NCBI RefSeq assembly: GCF_018446385.1
Contig: NC_055999.1
Coordinates: 82,723,859 to 82,787,858, forward strand
Direction of reading: 5' to 3'
DNA from: Zingiber officinale
Lineage: Eukaryota > Streptophyta > Magnoliopsida > Zingiberales > Zingiberaceae
Length of the DNA stretch: 64,000 nt
The translations under genes were made by a program, and so were the position numbers. Below the pieces are notes generated by a model that did no database searches, had not been told where the DNA came from, and saw only the letters and a list, made by a program, of their open reading frames with translations. Below are positions 11,036-21,597 of the stretch, one piece after another (within the stretch, counting starts at the first letter, position 1; each line of letters opens with the position of its first letter).

Positions 11036-12500
11036 CTTAAATTAAATTAAATTAAATTAAATTAATTAAAATTAAATTAAATAAAATTAAATTAAATTAA
11101 ATTAAATTAAAAATAAATTTAATTAATTAAAATTAAATTAAATTAAATTAAATTAATTTAATTTAATTTTTTTTTAACTTAAAATTTTATTTCAAAAATA
11201 AACTTAAATTTTGTTTACTTAAAAATTATTTTAAAAATTAAACTTAATTTTTTTTAAATTTATTTTAAAAATTAAACTTAAATTTTTTTTTCTTAAAAAT
11301 TATTTTGAAAATTAAACTTAAATTTTTTAAAATTTTATTTTAAAAATTAAACTTAAATTTTGTTTACTTAAAAATTATTTTAAAAATTAAACTTAAATTT
11401 TTTAAAATTTTATTTTAAAAATTAAACTTAAATTTTTTAAAATTTTATTTTAAAAATTAAACTTAAATTTTTTAAATTTTTATTTTAAAAATTAAACTTA
11501 AATTTTGTTTACTTAAAAATATTTTAAAAATTAAACTTAATTTTTTTTTAAATTAAACTTAATTTTTTTTTACTTAAAAATTATTTTAAAAATTAAACTT
11601 AAATATTTTATAAAAAAATATATTTAAAAAATTAAGCTTAAATTTTTTTTTCATAAAAATTATTTTAAAAATTAAACTAAAATATTTCTTAAAAATTATT
11701 TTTAAAAAAAAACTATTTTTTTAAACTTAAATTTTTTTACTTAAAAAAAGTTAAACTTTAATTTTTTTTTAACTTAAAAATTATTTTTTTTAACTTAAAT
11801 TTTTTTAACTTAAAAATTATTTTAAATATTAAACTTAAGTTTTTTTTCTTAAGAATTTATTTTAAAAATAAACTAAATTTTTTAAAAAATTTTATTTTAA
11901 ACTTAAATTGTTTTAACTTAAAAATTTATTTTAAACTAATTTTTTTAAAAAAAAAATTATTTTAAAAATAAACTAAAATTTTTTTACTTAAATTTTTTTT
12001 AAAAAAATAAACTTAAAATTTTTTTAACTTAAAAATTATTTTAAAAAAATTAAACTCTTTTACTTAAAAATTTATTTTGAAATTAAACTTAAAATTTTTT
12101 TTAACTTAAAAGTTTATTTTAAAATTAAACTTAAAATTTTTTTTAACTTAAAAATTATTTTAAAAATTAAACTTAAATTTTTTTTAACTTAAAAAATATT
12201 TTAAAAATTAAATTTAAATTTTTTTTAACTTAAAAAATTATTTTAAAAATTAAATTACTTAAAAATTTATTTTAAAAATAAACTTAAAATTTTTGTTAAC
12301 TTAAAAAATTTATTTTAAAAAATTAAACTTAATTTTTTTTTAATTAAAGATTTATTTTAAAAATAAATTTAAATTTTTCTTAACTTAAAAATTTATTTAA
12401 CATAATTTTTTTTTAACTGAAAATTTTATTTTAAAAATTAACTTGAATTTTTAAAACTTAAAACTTCACTTTAAAACTAAAATTAAAAGTTTACCAAAAA
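11036..12500. repeat. AT-only degenerate tandem repeat tract
   Basis: Roughly 1.46 kb is built almost entirely of A and T. It starts with an (ATTAA)n microsatellite (11037-11165). Imperfect units follow, built on TTAAACTTAAATTTTTT and AAAATTATTTTAAAAA with variable period (about 35-65 bp). It lies inside TR-GAG1 between gag and the second transcription unit. No coding capacity. Confidence 0.9.
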
Positions 12501-12635
12501 AAAAAAAAAGGGAAACCAGAGTCAAAACCCAGTGGTGGGCGCCCCTGGTATACAGACCCGGGGAGTCCGGAAGGGACTCCGGGTGCTCCTCATGACCCCG
12601 GGCGCCCGGAATAGGTCCGGGCGCTCGGAGCCCCC

Positions 12636-12643
12636 TATATATA
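12636..12643 (+). promoter_or_regulatory. Internal TATA box before the second ORF of TR-GAG1
   Basis: TATATATA follows GC-rich paired motifs (GGGCGCCCGG and GGGCGCTCGG at about 12599-12628). It precedes the predicted second-ORF start codon by about 160 bp. The layout copies the promoter part of the family A and D LTRs, so this could be a captured LTR promoter. Promoter function is inferred from sequence only. Confidence 0.5.
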
Positions 12644-12943
12644 GGGCGGCATGGGTGCCCCCCTACACTTGCACCTTAAACCTTTCGTTAAGGCTCCCTC
12701 CGAGCTTTACTGCGAGAGTGATTAAAATTAAATTTTACCTTACTCCGTGGTTAATACGTTGTTGTGAATCAACCGAGGTCGTCATTTCTAACTGATATTT
12801 TGCGATGGCTCCTCGGTAAAATTCTTTTCCCTTGTCTAAACATTTAATTTATTGCATACTAGTTTGTTTGTTACTTAAGAACATCTTTTTAATTTAGGAA
12901 ACGTTCTAAATCTGGTGCTGGGCCCTCCACTTCTAGTGTTGAC

Positions 12944-13813
12944 TGTGACGACCTGGCCCTTTTGGCCTCTTGGGCGGCCCTTGTGGCGGCCCAACTGGTG
13001 GCCCTTATGTCGTCGGCCCATTTGGCGACCTCTCATGTCATCGACCGACGACCCTTTGGCCGTGTCGTTACTCACTAGGACTTTCCACCCCTGGCAGTGG
13101 ATTTTTGCCTTCTGTAACGACCCGGCCCTTTGGCCTCTTGGGCGGCCCAACTAGCGGCCCTTATGTCGTCGGCCCATTTGGCGACCTCTCATGTCGTCGA
13201 CCGACGACCCTTGGCTGTGCCGTTACTCACTAGGACTTTCCACCCCTGGTAGTGGATTTTTGCCTCCCCCAGGATTTGAACTCTAGACCTCCAGGTTTAA
13301 GTACTAGAATTTATGAATCCTGGTAACCAAGTGAGATCAATAAAAAGGCATCTTTTTTATTGTAACGACCCGGCCCTTTGGCCTCTTGGGCGGCCCTTGA
13401 GGCTGCCCACTGGCGGCCCTTATGTCGTCGGCCCATTTGGCGACCTCTAATGTCTTTGACCGACGACCCTTTGGCCGTGCCGTTACTCACTAGGACTTTC
13501 CACCCCTGGCAGTGGATTTTTACCTCTCCTAGGATTCGAACTATAAACCTCCAGGCTTAAGTATTAGAATTTATGAATCCTGGTAGCCAAGTGAGCGCCA
13601 TCTCACTTGGTTACCAGGATTCATAAATTCTAATACTTAAGCCTGGAGGTTTATAGTTCGAATCCTGGGGGAGGCAAAAATCCACTGCCAGGGGTAGAAA
13701 TTCCTAGTGAGTAACGACACGGCCAAAGGGTCGTCGGTCGTCGACATGAGAGGTCGTCAAATGGGCCGACGACATAAGGGCCGCCCAAGAGGCCAAAGGG
13801 CCGGGTCGTTACA
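12944..13813. repeat. Cluster of four tRNA-like/TIR repeat copies inserted in the second ORF
   Basis: Four copies of a unit of about 215-240 bp are present: 12944-13112 (-, truncated), 13113-13336 (-), 13361-13597 (-) and 13600-13813 (+). Units run from CTCACTTGGTTACCAGG (A-box-like) through AGTTCGAATCCTGGG (B-box-like) to GGGCCGGGTCGTTACA. The whole cluster begins TGTGACGACC and ends GGTCGTTACA. It is flanked by TTGAC on both sides. It could be a tRNA-derived SINE family with nested insertions, or a TIR/fold-back element. Confidence 0.6.
13361..13813. repeat. Near-perfect inverted repeat with arms of about 215-235 bp
   Basis: Copies 3 and 4 of the cluster lie back to back around GTGAGCGCCATCTCAC with almost no loop. 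They could form a very long hairpin in RNA or single-stranded DNA. Arms differ by only a few substitutions and one short length difference. Confidence 0.85.
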
Positions 13814-15021
13814 TTGACCCTAGGTTTCCTACTGACGAACTCAGGGTTAAGTTTGAGTCGACCATTTATATGGCCATTAAGACTAAATATCTAGATCGAG
13901 CGTTCTTTCTACGTTCTTGCGTTCCAGTCATAGAGGTTATAAACCACTATAACTTGCGGAACCTTGTTGATTGTACTAGTTCAGTAAACATAGGCTTGTG
14001 TGCTGAATTTTATAACAACCTAGTGAAAGTAGATGACCTTACCTATGTTACTAGGGCAGCTGGCATTGATATCACACTATCCCCTACTATCATCCGGGAC
14101 TTTTTGGAGTTACGTCCATCTACCTGTCTCTTTCAGTGCTATCCTCCCAGGGATCTACCATTTGGAGATCCCTACTCGCATATTACTCTTGATATGATTT
14201 ATTCATATTTTTTTTGGGGGCGAGCAAGTACCTGCCGTGACCCAGTTTAGGTCAGTTGCCCTTCGAGTCCAGGACTACGCCCTTTATAGAGTCTTAGTCT
14301 TTTGCATTCTACCACTGAGCACTCGCGACATCATGGTGATGCGTCCATTCCACTCTTTTCTTCTCTATGCCCTGTGTCATAGGTTAGATATTGGCATCAG
14401 CCTACATATCTTTTCCACCATTATCTACTCGGCCGGATACGTGACTAGTGGACGAGTTTATATGCCCTACTATCACATTCTGACAGCATATATGTCCTCT
14501 TTGGACATTGATGTCACCAGAGGTGACATCCGCCCTATGACCGAGTTTGACGTGATAGGAGCTAGGAACTTTTCCCTAGCTGGTGTCCATATAGATGATG
14601 AGGGTATCATGTCTTGGTAGAGGGGGGCACAGCACCAGCCCGACCCAGATGCCCAGTAGGAGGAGGCAGAGCAGGATGAGTTTTTTCTCACACTGTTTCC
14701 TGACGAGGTCGCTCCTGCCCCACCACCAGCTCGAGCACCACGTCCCGCTCCTCGCACTCTAGCCGATCGAGTATCCGGACTAGAGAGAGCTATGTCGAGC
14801 CTCCAGCAGGAGTCCTCTGAGTTTCACCGAGACATACGGCGAGAGGTCTCCGACCTACGACGAGAGGTGCGACAGGAGGTCTCCGATCTACGACGAGATG
14901 TACGGCAGGAGATCTCCGACATGTGACGAGACCTACGAGAGGATGACCGGACCCGACATACTGAGCTGTTGGCACTACTTCGTTCTTTGGGTTCCGGACC
15001 ACCTCCTTCATCATCTCAGTA

Positions 15022-16387
15022 GTTGTGATTGTTATATAGTTCTGTTATGACTCTATTACAGCTCTTGTAGTACATCTTGATCTATTGATTATCATTTCAG
15101 ATTTGATTGATTCTGCTCTAATTTAGTAGATTAGGATCATTAAAATTTAAACTGCTTTCAAAATGTGTTTTAAACTCTAGGTTAAAATTATTTATTTTTT
15201 AAACTTTCCTATTTTTAGAATTTCAAAAAGATTTTTAGCCTTAAACTAGGTCAATCCCTTAGAAATCATGTTCCCCTAGGACTATACTTGAGCATCTCAC
15301 CAACACCCTAGGTTTACCTTGCTTGTGATTGACAAACATAGAAAGGGGTGAGATGCATAGGCCAGTTGTCTGGATTTAAGATGCTTATGTCAGTGCATCG
15401 ATATAAGTCTAGGCTTTAAATACCAAACATATATTGATCAAGTTAAGTTACTTAGGTTAGTCAAAAACTAACTGATTACAATGCACTTAACTTGACTAAC
15501 TAAGTGAAAGTTGTTATCTTCTGATAGTTAGTAAGTACCTAATTGGTTAGACAACTATTTTGAATGTCAGGTTTAGGGGGAGGATTAAATCAACTTATTT
15601 TCACACTTAGTACCAAAATTATTTTCTCTTTAAGTAATATATCCACTTTTAAAAACTAGCTTTTATAAAACTAAGCTTTTAAATTGGTTTTGAAAACTCA
15701 TGTGTGAAAAGTGTTTCAAAGTTGAAACTTATTTTAAAAATTTAAACCTTGATTTTGAAATTTTAAAAACTCAGGTTTGAAAAGCGTTTCAAAGTTGAAA
15801 CTTGTTTTGAAAAATCTACACCTTGATCTTGAAACTTTGATTTTGAAAACTCATGTTTGTAAAACGTTCCAAGTTGAAACTTATTTTGAAAATTTAATTT
15901 CTTAAAATTTGGAACTTAAAAACTTATGTTTGAAAATTAGACTATCTAAACTTAACTTCCCTAAACTTATACTTGAAAATTAGCTTTTAAAAACTTTCTC
16001 TTTGAGTTTGCAAATTCATTTAATTTTGCAAAAATTATCATTAAAAAATTACTCAAAATATACTAAGTTATGTTGCTAAATTAGTTATTTTTAAAAACTT
16101 AGTTATGTTACAAAAGTTAAATTACTATGTGTTGAAATTTAAAACTCCCCCAAGTTACCTTAACATCATTTCTTACAACTTTTACTCTGTTTGAATTCTG
16201 TATTGGTTACTTGACTTATGTCCTTATTTGATGAATGCCAAAGGGGGAGGGACAGGTGGTTAAGTTAGAGCAAACAAAATGTCAAATTTAAAAACTAACT
16301 TAAACCTTAAAAATCATGCTAGTTTTGTTACTTGCATATTTTTTCACTAACTTAACCAGGTTGTCATTCCATCAAAAAGGGGGAGAT
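15022..16387. other. Non-coding 3' interior of TR-GAG1
   Basis: This stretch has no supported gene. It contains degenerate A/T-rich repeats of the type GAAACTTATTTT and AAAACTCATGTTTGAAAA. It ends in a purine tract (AAAAAGGGGGAGATT) that abuts the 3' LTR and would prime plus-strand synthesis. Confidence 0.65.
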
Positions 16388-17376
16388 TATTGGTGCGATT
16401 AACACTAACGGTCTAACTCAGGTTTTGATGAATGACAAATTAGGTTAAGTTATGTTTGTCGTTGTCTAACACTCTGATCGAGTGTGCAGGCGAAGTCCAG
16501 ACAGGTCGACGGGTTGACCGGATGTCTGGCACGAAGCCCAGCTAGGTCAACGGGCCGACCGGATAGCTGGCGAGAAGTCCAGACGGGTCGAAGGGCTGAC
16601 CGGACGTTTGGCAGGTGAGTAAAGGTAAGTCACTGGAAGGGAGTGACTGTGAGGACGCATTCCCGGGAAGGAAACTTAGGCGCCAATCTGACTTAGAACC
16701 ATTTCGGAACTCTAAGTCGAGATCTTGACTAGATTCTGGTCTCGAAAAGACGGAATCTAAGTCATACTCTTTATGTTGAATTTATAAACTGTGCTAATAC
16801 ATTGCGTTGCAGGATATTCATTATATATTTGCCTCAGAGTAACCTTGTCTTGCAGGAGAAGGACTCTTCTGGAGGAAGGTGGTCCGGGCGCCCGGAGGTA
16901 AACTTTATCCTGATCGCGGCGTCGACACGTGGAGCTCACTGGTTGGGACTGCTACGTCACACCAGGGTGCCCGGAAGGGATCCAGGCGCCCCGAGCATCC
17001 TATATAAGGAGGGTCAAAGACGGAGCTCCAACAACAACCCAGAATTGACGATCTGCTCTCCTGTGCTCCTGCGACATTACGAAGATACTCTGACCACGCG
17101 CTACTCTTGTTGTTCTTCTTTTGTTGTCGGTATTATTTTTAATTTACTTAGCATTCTTGTACTCAATTTATATTCAGACTTTCGAATTGCTAGTAATTAC
17201 CCATCGAAAGCACCCTCGTGTGCGGGCCTTGGAGTAGGAGTCGCCAAAGACTCCGAACCAAGTAAATCCTTGTGTTCCCTTTGGCTTATCTTTTATCTTT
17301 ACGCTACGCTTACTCTTTATGAACGTTTTTAGATATTTACCCCCCCCCCCCTCTATCGATTCTTCACGATCCAACA
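16388..17376 (+). repeat. 3' LTR of TR-GAG1 (family A)
   Basis: This 989-bp LTR aligns along its whole length with 7410-8486 but lacks one repeat block of about 98 bp. Its first dinucleotide is mutated from TG to TA. TATATAA lies at 17001-17007. A 12-base C run (about 17340) precedes the terminal CTATCGATTCTTCACGATCC. Confidence 0.86.
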
Positions 17377-17437
17377 TGAACAAGCTATGCCTAAAGGACT
17401 ACTATCCTCTTCCATGCATTGATCAAGTGGTGGACTC
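17377..17437 (+). pseudogene. Ty3-gypsy RT relic, continuation after TR-GAG1
   Basis: The segment restarts the interrupted reverse-transcriptase reading exactly after the duplicated target site, with KDYYPLP and DQVVDS. It ends abruptly where another repeat beginning TGTAAGAAAC starts. It shows that TR-GAG1 landed inside a pre-existing gypsy pol. Confidence 0.8.
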
Positions 17438-18880
17438 TGTAAGAAACTATAGCGCTAAACACGTCAAAAAGCACAACAGAAAAATAAGTTCTTTTCCAGA
17501 AGATCCATGCGAAGGAAACTATATACTAAGTTTTCTTAAAAGGGAGTTACCTTTGTTGCGTAACACATGAACTCCCGACGGTTAGGATCTTAGCACGATT
17601 AAATGTTCGCTCCTCTTTCGATATCCACATAAACAAGTCTTCTCGTTTGTCTCACGAACTCAAGAAGTGGAGAAAAAAAACAACTAAAGGTTGTTCTAGC
17701 AACCCTTTGGAGGTTTCGGCCAATTAAAGAGAGGAGGAGGAAGAAGAGTAAGAACACATCCACTTTATAAAAATGAACCAAAAACTCCTTTTGTACTCAT
17801 TCATGAAAAATAGCCTTAATATCAATTTTCTTAATGACATTAATATTTGTCTTCATCCAATGCATCCAATACATGATCAATTATAAATTGACCACTCTTC
17901 ATCCAATGCATGATCAATTCCAAATTGACCACTCCTCTTCCTTCATGAATCCAAATTCATTAATTCACTCAATGAATCTAACTCATTGATCATCAATCTA
18001 AATTAACTCAATGAGTCTAATTCAAATTGGTCTCAATTCAATAGTTGGATCCAGTTGAGTCTAACTCAATGAGTTCAATTTGAATTAGACTTAATCCAAT
18101 AATTCATCATATGAATCCATCTCCATTGCCTTATTCTTTGTGTGTGACCCAATAGGTTCTCGTAACATTGGTAATGTCTCTAAAATTATTTTAGATACAT
18201 AAATAATGAGTGACATCTAGCAAGGCATCATTATTACCCAAGTCACGAGAATGTCAAGATCAGACTTAACCTTCCATGTCTATTGTCTTGTATAACTCAA
18301 TCCTTCTATTCTTGATATCTAGATTTATCAATGAGGCATAGACCATGTCATCCTCTTATCAATCTTTGTGTTTCTTGATCTCTAAGTAGACATACTCAAT
18401 CAAATAAACTCAATATCGCATATTGACTTATTTAAGTATGACCATGCATTCTTGTGTCCTACTAATCAAGGGGTCCACATATATCGCTTTTGTCATATGG
18501 AAGGGATATATCCTATCTACATTACTCACATCCCTCCGCATAACTTATTGCATACCTAGTGGTTGACTTTATGATCCAACCTGTTACAGGTGGCGTTTGT
18601 TGATACTAAAGTATACAACTCCTTATGTAGGGAATCGTAGTGACTTCAGGTCTAAGGACTATTCATATTAATAGTCACATGAAAATGTTTATGACACTCA
18701 TATAACGATTCATGAAACATTCTCATAGCAAGTCATTCAGTACACATTCTCTAATATATACTCATGTATCAACCTGATATCTCATATCCATGACTTATGA
18801 GATTAAGTCATCCATTGACATACATGCTAATCTCAATGCATTAATATTATCCTTGTATATTATCCAATTTATTAGTGAAT
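17438..18880. repeat. Interspersed repeat, LTR-like, not classified
   Basis: It begins TGTAAGAAAC immediately after the truncated RT and contains no supported frame. Internal short repeats (TTCATCCAATGCAT, CTCAATGA) recur. The later part resembles, by eye, untranslated 3' regions of copia elements in reverse orientation. The far boundary is uncertain and no target duplication was found. Confidence 0.4.
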
Positions 18881-19110
18881 TGCCTAAATAAACACTCAAC
18901 GAGTATAGATCTTGGAGTAAGAATCGTTACAGGCTCTGAACCAAGTAAAACCAAAGGTGTTAGCTTGGCTTTCTGTTTTCCTTTCTTTATTTCGTTATTT
19001 CCGCTGCACTTACTCTTTACGCGATTGTGTTTTCCAAAAAATGTAAAAAAAAAAAAACACAAGAGTTATTCACCCTTACCTCTAGCGCTTCAGATCCCAC
19101 AAGTCCAATC
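18881..19110 (+). repeat. U5 fragment of a family A/D-like LTR
   Basis: The text CTTGGAGTAAGAATCGTTAC...GAACCAAGTAAAACC, followed by a CCGCTGCACTTACTCTTTACG block and TATTCACCC, matches the downstream half of LTR families A and D. The upstream half and the usual end are missing. Confidence 0.6.
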
Positions 19111-19969
19111 GGCATGAGCCCATGGTTATCCAGCTCGGCCACCCCGCAAGCCTCAAGCTTCTTATAGGCTAACTTTGTGAACTCACTTAGCAAAACCTTC
19201 AACATTACTCTAGATGCAAAAAAGAAAAGAAAATCAGTTAGATCCAAAAACAACAGAGGGAAGAATTTCTCACCGAAGGAGTCAGGCAACCAAGCGCAAA
19301 TAGGAATCAATCCGAACATATACAACACACCCTCAAGCAGCAACTTATGGATATAGTACTTTAGCTCGATCAACTGCGAGGCGACTTGAAGGTAGATCGA
19401 CTCCCATCTATATTTACCTAGCTCGTGAGGATTTAGTAACTTCATTTGCCAACCGATCGGGAAGGTGGCTCGATTGGGGAGTCAGAGGTAAAAATAATAC
19501 GACTTTCAGCCCTTATTAGATGAAGGCATTTTGTCAAAGTACACGACGCCCACTCAGGCTTAAAAGAGAAAGATTCTGACTCGGATTGTTTTGGATAATA
19601 AAAGTAATGAAAAATATGCGAATGTAGGGGGGTTCTGTACAAACGGAACAGTACTACCACCTCACACAAAACTCTAAAAGAGTTAGGTACCAGTTGCTGA
19701 AGGGGAATATGAAAACATATACAAACTTCGGAGAAAAAAGGATGTTTCGAAAAGCGGAGGCCAACGTAAAGTTGGTCCTTGAAAAAGGCTATAAAGTCAT
19801 CCAGCGATGTGTGGGGACGATTATAGAAAGAGGGGATGAAAATTTGATAATCAGAGGGGATGTGATATGTGAGTTTTATTTTATCCACTTCATCGCCATT
19901 GAAGTCTGATGAAGTGAAGGTGTACCACAGACCAACGATAGCCATCGGTGGGGAAGGTGAGGAGGCCAT
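19111..19969 (-). pseudogene. Gypsy-type transposon protein N-terminal domain relic
   Basis: Two minus-strand frames (19442-19969 and about 19111-19445) are adjacent and probably one former gene. The first starts MASSPSPP and has a spaced block (IPSDYQIFIPSF, then CICFHIPLQQLVPNSFRVL). That block resembles the plant gypsy-type transposon domain found ahead of gag in many Ty3 elements. There are no catalytic motifs. A frameshift near 19442 and repeat sequence on both sides mark it as a fragment. Confidence in the family is moderate. Confidence 0.5.
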
Positions 19970-20667
19970 GAGGAAAAGGGAGATCGAAAGTTGAGGAAAG
20001 TAGGTTGGAACTTACGAGGCATGGATCATCCGCAGTGATGAGCAAAGGATGAGAAACAGGAAGGAGAAAGCAAAATCAAAGACGATATAGTGTAGAGAAA
20101 AAAGAAAGACATAAAAACCGTAGCATTGGTCATTTGTGGTCGTCCGATTGAGTGCCTTAGGAAAACAGGATTGGATCTAGGCTGTCAAATTTGAAAAGGT
20201 GGTTATCACATCGAAGCCCAATAGTTACATATCATATCGAATACTTAGTGATGGGAAAGTTTGACACATGGTGGTAAATCATAGGGTGAATTTATGAAGA
20301 ATGGAGGTAATCTATAAACTCATGATAAAAAAAAACATGCTTAGGATACTTTGCATTAATGATAAAGAATTTGGTCGATTTTCAAGACAATTGAAATGAC
20401 ATCAGCGGTAATTAAGCGGCACTATTGTGAATTAAAACCCGATCGAGAGAAAGTGGAAGCATAAGGCAGCAACAGTTGATTAAAGCCGGCAGGGAAAAGA
20501 GCATTCTTGAAGCCACAATAAATAAGAACAACATTCCTATCAGTCGGATAGCAGTCGAAAAAGTGAACGCCCGACCGGGGATAAGGAAGGTAAATAATTC
20601 TGTAGGTACAGTCAGTCGGACTTACAACCTCTTTCGACTAGACTTAAGGGGAAAGCTTGTGAGACAG
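19970..20667. other. No gene seen
   Basis: About 700 bp of moderately AT-rich sequence with only short frames and no recognisable domain. It is probably the untranslated leader of the adjacent gypsy-type relic. Confidence 0.4.
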
Positions 20668-21562
20668 TGATAAATTTGGACCCCCTAAAAGGTAGGTCAA
20701 GGCTGAGAAGAACGAATGATGAGACAGTCAAAGTCAAGAAGCATTCAACCTTTAAAGTCACTGATTGAGCTAGGAACACACCTAAATGGGCCATAAGGAT
20801 GAACGACCCTCAAATAGCTTGTTGGACCTTGGGGTGGCATGTTCAGGCCTTGCATGGCCAATCGGATGATCAATCGGGCTTCAAGACGGTAGGGGCAATA
20901 AGCAAGGAAAACCCAGTCAACCAGGCCTTCCGATCGACTGATCAGACTTACAGCCCCATCAGGCATATGACATCCTTAATATAAGCAAAAAGGTCGGGTG
21001 AAAATCAAGTCGCTCAACACGTTCCACAAGCCCGAGCGAGCAACGTTCTTGAGTATTGGTCAGTCGGCCGAGTGTGAGTCCCAAGGCCCAGCGACTTTGT
21101 ACTCTCTTTTGGAAGTTTGTGTCATTAGAGACAAAATATCCTGCAGACAAACCGTGCCTTCGAAGCTTCCATCATATCAAATCATAGGGATTTGTGTCTA
21201 TTTAAGAAAATGTGTCAAAGTCATTTTATGGCCTGCCCTTTCTTAGAAGTATTTTGAAAAACATGTAAATACTTTGAGATACATGTATAGATACAATAGT
21301 GACACTATAAGAAGGGGTCTTCATCTATATGTAAGAGTATGTGATGCTCTATATTCTCACACGCTTGTTGCTACAATTTTCTTCTACTATTTTTTTTTTC
21401 TGAATTATTCACTGACTTGAGCATTGAAAAATTAACGTTAAAGACCCTTTCCTAATCAATACTAATACTCTTTATGTTATACAAGACGGTACGAAGTCTA
21501 CGTTAGTCAACAATAAAACCATATTCGTAATCAACCATCTTTACCACTTTTGAACAACATCA
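20668..21562 (+). repeat. Gypsy-type LTR (family Y), copy 1
   Basis: It is homologous to 31476-32298. It has the start TGATAAATTTGGACCCC, an AGTCAAAGTCAAG...GGTCAATC-like block, the GACACTATAAGAAGGGG TATA region at about 21300-21316, and the end TTTGAACAACATCA. A 32-base T run (21565-21596) follows directly instead of a primer-binding site. No target duplication was found. Confidence 0.6.

Positions 21563-21597
<35 letters not shown>

Larger units (their letters stand above)
12805..15021 (+). pseudogene. Second ORF of TR-GAG1: transposon-associated protein with predicted intron, broken
   Basis: Exon 1 (12805-12815) starts MAPR. A predicted 82-bp intron (GT at 12816, AG ending 12897) joins it in frame to KRSKSGAGPSTSSVD. 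A repeat cluster then interrupts the frame (12944-13813, flanked by TTGAC). The frame resumes with DPRFPTDE and runs to a frameshift near 14235. A second segment (14237-14620) ends at TAG. After it, translatable text contains a heptad-like coiled coil with repeated REVSDLRRE blocks (about 14830-14930) and ends in SSSQ. The ITLSPT...IRDFLEL and later segments resemble the plant transposon protein domain often seen in LTR elements. Function unknown. The coding frame matches across the insertion, supporting a once-real gene. Confidence 0.62.
7410..17376 (+). mobile_element. TR-GAG1: gag-only, non-autonomous copia-type LTR retrotransposon
   Basis: A complete 9967-bp element is bounded by two LTRs. 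It has an initiator-Met-tRNA-type primer-binding site after the 5' LTR and a purine tract (AAAAAGGGGGAGATT) before the 3' LTR. It interrupts the gypsy reverse transcriptase between residues N and K. The duplication is CGAAC/TGAAC (one mismatch). The interior encodes gag with a CCHC knuckle and a second ORF, but I find no protease, integrase, RT or RNase H. It must have depended on an autonomous partner. The AT-rich tract and nested insertions show age. Confidence 0.88.

Noticed and set aside
13600-13680. A functional tRNA gene
   Set aside because: A- and B-box-like sequences are present, but the 5' and 3' acceptor stems do not pair and the unit is a multi-copy repeat.
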